Positions 58,825-64,000 of a DNA stretch of 64,000 bases are shown here, piece by piece. The notes under the pieces were generated by a model. It worked only from the letters and a program-made list of their open reading frames with translations, was not told the origin of the DNA and did no database searches. How positions within the stretch are numbered: the first letter of the stretch is position 1; each line of letters starts with the position of its first letter. Both the position numbers and the translations under genes were made by a program. The DNA is from Streptomyces puniciscabiei (GTDB lineage: Bacteria; Actinomycetota; Actinomycetes; Streptomycetales; Streptomycetaceae), in assembly GCF_006715785.1 (NCBI RefSeq), contig NZ_VFNX01000001.1, positions 806,001 through 870,000 on the forward strand. The letters run 5' to 3'.

Positions 58825-59835
58825 ATGAGAGCACATCGCTCGCGCGTCATGACGATCGCGACAGTCCTGCTGGTGATCACCGGTCTCGCGGCCGGTCTCG
58901 CCGCCCTCCTCCGCACCCCGGACGGCACCGCGGACCACACCCCGGGCGGCCCCCGCCGGCCTGCCCCGAAGGGGGCCGCGCAGATCGACCTGGCGCGCGA
59001 GGTGGCGGACTACACCGGCCGGTTCGGCCCCGGGCAGGGCTATCTGCCGCCCGGCCCGGCGGACCGCGAGGACATCGCCGCGGCCATCGGCCAGTTGCTC
59101 GACGGTCACCGCGCACAGGCGGAACAGCGGCTCTCGCAAAGGGACTTCACCGTGCGCACGGTCTTCGACCGGCCCTCCGGGCACCGCTATGCCGAGGTGG
59201 CCGACCGCACCGACTCCGGCGTGGCCCCGCGCGGCTGGGGACGGGTCTACCTCGATCTGGACCACCGCCCGAGCTGGTCGGTGCAGGTCCCGCATCCCGG
59301 CTTCGACCTCGGCACCGAGCAGCTGGGGGTGCGGGTGCTGCGCGGCTCGCCCGGCGGGATCCTGGTGATCGCGGGAGCCCATCGCAAGGCCGGGGTCGGC
59401 AATTCCGCGGACGTGGCGCACCGGCGGGACACCGTTTTCCACGCCATCTGCGCCGAACTGGCCCGCCGCGGGATGCCCGCGATCCAGTTGCACGGCTTCG
59501 CCGCCTCCGCCGCGCCCGATTTCGACGTGGTCGCCTCCACCGGTGCCGGGTCGGCGGGCCGGCAGGACGGCCGCGACCTGGCCGACTCCCTGCGCGGACA
59601 CGGCTTCCGGGTGTGCCGGGCCTGGGCGCGGTCCTGTCCGCTGGAGGGCCGGACCAACGTGCAGGGCCAGGTGGCCGACGCCGACCGTGTGCCCTTCCTG
59701 CACGTCGAGTTCGCCCCCGTGGTGCGCGCGGGCGGACGTCCCGCCGAGCGCGCCGCCGCCGCGATCGCCGCGATCACGGGCCGGTGGGCCGGGAAACCAG
59801 GGCGGACCGAGTCCCCGCAACCCGTGACACACTGA
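58825..59835 (+). CDS. Membrane-anchored protein of unknown function, possible metal-dependent hydrolase
   Basis: A 336-residue protein with an N-terminal anchor (residues ~8-29). The core has histidine-rich conserved-looking motifs: VPHPGFDLGTEQLG (His157, Asp161, Glu165), VIAGAHRKAG (His186), ADVAHRRDTVFHAI (His199, His206) and IQLHGF (His223), followed by PFLHVEFAPVV. The H-x-x-E-type layout recalls zinc carboxypeptidase-like folds, which include phage poly-gamma-glutamate hydrolases, but I cannot assign a family. Its start is 20 bases from that of pgsA on the other strand, so shared regulation and a role in polymer turnover are reasonable inferences. Confidence 0.65.
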   Translation: MRAHRSRVMTIATVLLVITGLAAGLAALLRTPDGTADHTPGGPRRPAPKGAAQIDLAREVADYTGRFGPGQGYLPPGPADREDIAAAIGQLLDGHRAQAEQRLSQRDFTVRTVFDRPSGHRYAEVADRTDSGVAPRGWGRVYLDLDHRPSWSVQVPHPGFDLGTEQLGVRVLRGSPGGILVIAGAHRKAGVGNSADVAHRRDTVFHAICAELARRGMPAIQLHGFAASAAPDFDVVASTGAGSAGRQDGRDLADSLRGHGFRVCRAWARSCPLEGRTNVQGQVADADRVPFLHVEFAPVVRAGGRPAERAAAAIAAITGRWAGKPGRTESPQPVTH

Positions 59836-59873
59836 GCCCGCCAGGAGCACGCAGAGCCAAGGCGGTTACCGAC

Positions 59874-60278
59874 ATGACCGACACCTCGGGCGCCTCGCAC
59901 GAGCCCCTCCCCCTCCCCCTGCTCGTGGTCGATGGTGCGAACGTCGTCGGGTCGGTGCCCGACGGCTGGTGGCGCGACCGCCGGGGTGCCGCCGAGCGCC
60001 TGCGCGACCGGCTGGCACCCCTCGCCCGGACCGGCGTGCCCGGCCTGCCCGGTCCGCTGGAGCTGGTCCTGGTGGTGGAGGGGGCGGCCCGGGGCGTGGC
60101 CTCGGTGCCCGGGGTGCGCGTGGAGGACGCGCCCGGCAGCGGCGACGACCACATCGTGGACCTCACCGCGGCGGCCGGCGACCGCCCGTGCCTCGTCGTC
60201 ACGGCCGACCGGGAACTGCGCCGCCGGGTCCGGGCACACGGCGCACAGGTCGCGGGGCCCCGGACGGTACTGGGCTGA
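59874..60278 (+). CDS. NYN/PIN-like domain protein
   Basis: A 134-residue protein from ATG 59874 (AAGGCGG upstream), 38 bases after the preceding gene. It opens with LLVVDGANVVGSVPDGWWRD, the DGAN motif of YacP-like NYN/PIN nucleases. GDDHIVDLTAAAGDRP and VVTADRELRRRVRAHGAQV supply the further acidic positions. Such proteins are predicted ribonucleases. Automated annotation sometimes calls relatives NTP pyrophosphohydrolase; the motifs do not support that. Probably unrelated to the pgs locus despite proximity. Confidence 0.78.
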   Translation: MTDTSGASHEPLPLPLLVVDGANVVGSVPDGWWRDRRGAAERLRDRLAPLARTGVPGLPGPLELVLVVEGAARGVASVPGVRVEDAPGSGDDHIVDLTAAAGDRPCLVVTADRELRRRVRAHGAQVAGPRTVLG

Positions 60279-60371
60279 GACCGGCGCGGGAGGAGTGAGG
60301 GCTGCGTCCGGCGCGCGCACGACACCGGGCCCGGACCGGCGTACGGCCTCGGCGCTGCCCGGCGAAGACGG

Positions 60372-61895
60372 TTACGGAGCGTTTCCGGTGGGCGGTTGGC
60401 GGGGCTCTTCGGTGGGGGTCCGGACGCCCGGGGCCAGCCGGCTGTGGGTGCGGCCGTAGAAGAAGTAGACGGCGAAACCGATCACCATCCAGATGGCGAA
60501 CCGCAGCCAGGTCTCGGCCGGCAGGTTGAGCATCAGCCAGAGCGACGCGCACACCGACAGCAGGGGGATGACCGGCACCCACGGGGTGCGGAAGGCGCGC
60601 GGCAGGTCCGGCCGGGTGCGGCGCAGGATGATCACGCTGATCGCGACGACGACGAACGCGAAGAGCGTGCCGATGTTCACCAGCTCGGCCAGTTCGCTGA
60701 GGCTGGTGAAACCGGCGACGATGGCGATGATCACGCCGAGCAGGATGGTCGGCCGGTGCGGGGTGCGGAAGCGCGGGTGGACGCGGGAGAAGAAGCGTGG
60801 CAGCAGTCCGTCGCGGCTCATCGCGAAGAACACCCGGGTCTGGCCGAGGAGGAGGATCATGCAGACCGTGGTCAGGCCGACGGCGGCGCCGAAGCTGATC
60901 ACGCCCGCGTACCAGGGGTGCCCGATGGCCTTGAAGGCGTCGGCGAGCGGGGCCTCCACGGACAGCTTGGAGTACTTCTCCATGCCGGTGACGACGATGG
61001 AGACGGCCACGTACAGCACGGTGCAGATCAGGAGCGAACCGAGGATGCCGCGCGGCATGTCCCGCTGCGGGTTGCGGGTCTCCTCGGCGGCCGTGGCCAC
61101 GATGTCGAAGCCGATGAACGCGAAGAACACCACCGAGGCGGCGGTGAAGATGCCCATCACTCCGAAGTTGGCGGGCGCCCAGCCGAAGATCAGCTGGATC
61201 AGCGGGGCCTTCAGGTTGCCGCCGGCCGGCACCGGCTGGGCCTTGGGGATGAACGGCGAGTAGTTCGCCGACGTGATGAAGAAGGCCCCGGCGACGATCA
61301 CGATGAGGACGACGACCACCTTGATGGCGACGACGAGCGAGGTGATCCGGGCCGACAGCTTCATGCCGAGGACGAGGATGCCGGTGAGCACCAGCACCAG
61401 GGCGGCGGCGAGGATGTCGAAGCCGAAACCGGAGGCGGTGTCCCGGCTGGCCAGATAGTCCGGCAGATGCCAGCCGACGTTGTCCATCAGGGAGCGGATG
61501 TACCCCGACCAGCCGACCGCCACCACCGCCGTACCGAGCGCGAACTCCAGGACCAGGTCCCAGCCGATGATCCAGGCCGGCAGCTCGCCCAGGGAGGCGT
61601 AACTGAACGTGTACGCCGAGCCCGCCACGGGGACCGTGGACGCGAACTCGGCGTAGCAGAGGGCGGCGAGCGCGCAGACCACGCCGGCCACCACGAAGGC
61701 CAGGGACACCGCCGGGCCGGCGTTGTTCTTGGCGACCTGTCCGGTGAGGACGAAGATGCCGGTGCCGATGATGACCCCGACGCCGAAGACGGTCAGGTCG
61801 AGCGCGGAGAGGGACTTCTTGAGCGAATGCTCCGGTTCCTCGGTGTCCTGGATGGACTGCTCGACGTTCTTCGTCCTGAACAGCGCGCTGCTCAC
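60372..61895 (-). CDS. APC superfamily amino acid permease
   Basis: A 507-residue transporter starting at GTG 61895, preceded by GGGAGG at seven bases; the upstream GTG 61910 lacks a site. About twelve to fourteen helices are visible. The first carries the substrate-binding motif GVGVIIGTGIFVLTG, and helix 6 has FFAFIGFDIVATAAEE, both typical of YfnA/CAT-type cationic or broad amino acid permeases. It would import amino acids by proton symport. It converges with the NYN gene and sits downstream of dxs, separated by a terminator. Confidence 0.92.
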   Translation of the reverse strand: MSSALFRTKNVEQSIQDTEEPEHSLKKSLSALDLTVFGVGVIIGTGIFVLTGQVAKNNAGPAVSLAFVVAGVVCALAALCYAEFASTVPVAGSAYTFSYASLGELPAWIIGWDLVLEFALGTAVVAVGWSGYIRSLMDNVGWHLPDYLASRDTASGFGFDILAAALVLVLTGILVLGMKLSARITSLVVAIKVVVVLIVIVAGAFFITSANYSPFIPKAQPVPAGGNLKAPLIQLIFGWAPANFGVMGIFTAASVVFFAFIGFDIVATAAEETRNPQRDMPRGILGSLLICTVLYVAVSIVVTGMEKYSKLSVEAPLADAFKAIGHPWYAGVISFGAAVGLTTVCMILLLGQTRVFFAMSRDGLLPRFFSRVHPRFRTPHRPTILLGVIIAIVAGFTSLSELAELVNIGTLFAFVVVAISVIILRRTRPDLPRAFRTPWVPVIPLLSVCASLWLMLNLPAETWLRFAIWMVIGFAVYFFYGRTHSRLAPGVRTPTEEPRQPPTGNAP

Positions 61896-61990
61896 GTGCC
61901 TGCCTCCCACGCTTGGGGACCTCGCCGTGGCCCGTCATGATCGAGAGGGTCGGGATCCGTATGCCCCGGCACAGGCAGGTTCACGCAAAC

Positions 61991-62030
61991 GGGCCGGTTC
62001 CGCCACCGCAAGGAGTGGCGGAACCGGCCC
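61991..62030. terminator. Strong terminator after dxs
   Basis: GGGCCGGTTCCGCCAC (61991-62006) and GTGGCGGAACCGGCCC (62015-62030) form a perfect 16-bp stem with an 8-base loop, 20 bases beyond the dxs stop on the minus strand, followed there by GTTTGCG. Confidence 0.88.
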
Positions 62031-62049
62031 CTGAAAGGCGCGTTTCGCG

Positions 62050-63978
62050 TCAGTCGCGCGCGGGCTCGACCGAGTCCACCTCGTCGGCCGTACGGTCGAA
62101 CCGGCCGTCCAGCCTGGCGACCAGCCCGGTGACCTGGCGGGCGATGTCCGGGGCGGTCAGGCCGATCTCGGCGAGGACCTCGGCGCGGGAGGCGTGGTCC
62201 AGGAAGCGCGGCGGGATGCCGAAGTCGCGCAGCGGCACGTCCACGCCCGCGTCGCGCAGGGCCTGGGCGACGGCGGAGCCGACACCGCCGACGCGGCTGT
62301 TGTCCTCGACGGTGACGACGACGCGGTGCCGCTCGGCGAGCGGTGCCATGGCCTCGTCGACGGGCTTGACCCAGCGCGGGTCGACCACAGTGGTGGAGAT
62401 GCCCTGCTTGTCGAGCAGACCGGCGATCTCCAGGCACATCGGGGCGAGGGCGCCCACGGAGACGAGCAGCACGTCCGGCCGGTCGGTGCCGGGCTCGCGC
62501 AGCACGTCCATGCCGCCGATCCGGCCCACGGCGGGTACGGCGGGTCCGACGGCGCCCTTGGAGAAGCGCACCACGGTCGGCGCGTCGTCCACCGCGACGG
62601 CCTCCCGCAGCTGGGCCCGCACCTGCTCGGCATCCCGCGGGGCCGCCAGCCTGAGGCCCGGCACGACCTGCAGGATCGACATGTCCCACATGCCGTTGTG
62701 CGAGGCACCGTCCGTTCCGGTGACACCGGCCCGGTCCAGCACGAAGGTCACCCCGCACTTGTGCAGGGCCACGTCCATGAGGACCTGGTCGAAGGCGCGG
62801 TTGAGGAAGGTGGCGTAGACGGCGAAGACGGGGTGCAGCCCGGCGTACGCGAGGCCCGCCGCGGAGACGGCGCCGTGCTGCTCTGCGATGCCGACGTCGT
62901 ACACCCGCTCGGGGAACCGCTTGGCGAACCTGTCCAGGCCGACCGGCTGGAGCATGGCCGCCGTGATGGCGACGATGTCCTCCCGCTCCTCGCCCAGCTT
63001 GACCATCTCGTCCCCGAAGACGGAGGTCCAGTCGGCGCCGGAGGAGGCGATGGGCAGGCCGGTGTCCGGGTGGATCTTGCCGACGGCGTGGAAGCGGTCC
63101 GCCTCGTCCTGGAGGGCGGGCTGGTAGCCGCGGCCCTTCTCGGTGAGGCAGTGCACGATGACCGGCCCGCCGAACCGCTTGGCGCGGGCCAGCGCGGACT
63201 CCAGCGCCTCGATGTCGTGGCCGTCGATCGGGCCGACGTACTTCAGGCCCAGGTCCTCGAACATGCCCTGCGGTGCGATGAAGTCCTTGAAGCCCTTCTT
63301 CGCCCCGTGCAAGGTCTCGTACAGCGGCCTGCCGACGACCGGGGTGCGCTCCAGGAGTTCCTTGGTCCGGGCGAGGAACCGCTCGTAGCCGTCCGTCGTG
63401 CGCAGGGTCGCCAGGTGGTTGGCGAGACCGCCGATGGTGGGGGCGTACGACCGCTCGTTGTCGTTGACGACGATGACCAGGGGGCGGTCCTTGGCGTCGG
63501 CGATGTTGTTGAGGGCCTCCCAGGCCATACCGCCCGTGAGGGCGCCGTCACCGATGACGGCGACGACATGGCTGTCCCGTTTCCTCAGCTGGTTGGCCTT
63601 GGCGATGCCGTCGGCCCAGCCGAGCACGGTGGAGGCGTGGCTGTTCTCGATGACGTCGTGCTCGGACTCCGCCTGCGAGGGGTAGCCCGACAGGCCGCCC
63701 TTCATCTTGAGCCTGGAGAAGTCCTGCCGGCCGGTGAGCAGCTTGTGCACGTAGGACTGGTGGCCGGTGTCCCAGAGCACCTTGTCCTTCGGCGAGTCGA
63801 AGACCCGGTGCAGGGCGATGGTCAGCTCCACCACACCGAGGTTGGGGCCCAGGTGCCCGCCGGTCTTGGAGACCTCCTGGACGAGGAAGCCCCGGATCTC
63901 CTCCGCCAGCTGGTCCAGCTCCTCCAGGCTGAGCCGGTCCAGATCGCGCGGTCCCGTGATGCGGGTCAGCAGCGCCAC
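62050..63978 (-). CDS. dxs: 1-deoxy-D-xylulose-5-phosphate synthase
   Basis: A 642-residue thiamine-diphosphate enzyme, the first step of the MEP isoprenoid pathway (pyruvate plus glyceraldehyde 3-phosphate). It starts at GTG 63978 with AAGGAGG five bases upstream. The conserved features are [18 protein letters not shown], the TPP/Mg motif [17 protein letters not shown], the catalytic Glu in [30 protein letters not shown] and a C-terminal transketolase domain. Full family length. From memory S. coelicolor has two dxs genes; this corresponds by context to the one near the fad genes. Confidence 0.97.
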   Translation of the reverse strand: MALLTRITGPRDLDRLSLEELDQLAEEIRGFLVQEVSKTGGHLGPNLGVVELTIALHRVFDSPKDKVLWDTGHQSYVHKLLTGRQDFSRLKMKGGLSGYPSQAESEHDVIENSHASTVLGWADGIAKANQLRKRDSHVVAVIGDGALTGGMAWEALNNIADAKDRPLVIVVNDNERSYAPTIGGLANHLATLRTTDGYERFLARTKELLERTPVVGRPLYETLHGAKKGFKDFIAPQGMFEDLGLKYVGPIDGHDIEALESALARAKRFGGPVIVHCLTEKGRGYQPALQDEADRFHAVGKIHPDTGLPIASSGADWTSVFGDEMVKLGEEREDIVAITAAMLQPVGLDRFAKRFPERVYDVGIAEQHGAVSAAGLAYAGLHPVFAVYATFLNRAFDQVLMDVALHKCGVTFVLDRAGVTGTDGASHNGMWDMSILQVVPGLRLAAPRDAEQVRAQLREAVAVDDAPTVVRFSKGAVGPAVPAVGRIGGMDVLREPGTDRPDVLLVSVGALAPMCLEIAGLLDKQGISTTVVDPRWVKPVDEAMAPLAERHRVVVTVEDNSRVGGVGSAVAQALRDAGVDVPLRDFGIPPRFLDHASRAEVLAEIGLTAPDIARQVTGLVARLDGRFDRTADEVDSVEPARD

Positions 63979-64000
63979 CCGTGCCTCCTTGCAGTAGAGC
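63979..64000 (-). promoter_or_regulatory. dxs ribosome-binding site at the window edge
   Basis: On the minus strand CTGCAAGGAGGCACGG precedes the GTG start, giving a near-consensus AAGGAGG. Any promoter lies beyond the right edge. Confidence 0.8.

Overview
The window is a GC-rich (roughly 70-75%) actinobacterial chromosome segment, almost certainly Streptomyces. The evidence is GTG/TTG starts, strong third-position GC bias with long antisense shadow frames, Streptomyces-specific families (DUF6230/DUF6114, DUF3000, TIGR04222), a WhiI-type sporulation regulator with a sigma-WhiG-like promoter, and three classes of interspersed repeat common in Streptomyces intergenic DNA. From memory, the order dxs - fadB - fadA - rnd - whiI - DUF3000 - hemE - hemG - hemQ - murC matches the S. 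coelicolor core chromosome around SCO6013-SCO6060. No tRNA, rRNA, CRISPR array, prophage or insertion sequence was found.

Left part (1-20.7 kb): the end of a DUF6230/DUF6114 pair; a P-type cation ATPase with an ArsR regulator; TerB; a double-HTH AsnC regulator and a DHA2 transporter; a complete osmoprotectant ABC operon whose ATPase carries a long Ala/Asp/Gly repeat tail; a flavin-redox operon (ferric-reductase-like protein, FMN-binding protein, ApbE flavinyl transferase) beside the remnant of a divergent response regulator; a SpoIIE phosphatase; msrB and murC; a pyrimidine reductase-like gene and zapE.

Middle part (20.8-50.5 kb): a small secreted protein, beta-carbonic anhydrase and SulP transporter; an SPFH protein, a PEBP lipoprotein and PPK2; a Rieske-FAD oxidoreductase; a polysaccharide deacetylase; a small ABC exporter; Pth2; a DUF692 enzyme, DUF4142 protein and TIGR04222 membrane protein, which may form a little-described metal-dependent modification module; the coproporphyrin-type haem genes (hemQ, cgoX, hemE); rhomboid; whiI; rnd; and the fadA-fadB beta-oxidation pair.

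Right part (50.4-64 kb): a minus-strand gene group that looks like a poly-gamma-glutamate or similar anionic polypeptide surface-polymer locus. It holds pgsA, a double sensor/HAMP protein lacking a kinase, pgsB, pgsC, an NlpC/P60 hydrolase, a beta-propeller-like protein and a small conserved protein. A divergent gene may encode a metal-dependent hydrolase. The window ends with a NYN/PIN protein, an APC amino acid permease and dxs.

Functions are read from sequence motifs and remembered family knowledge. No database search was run.
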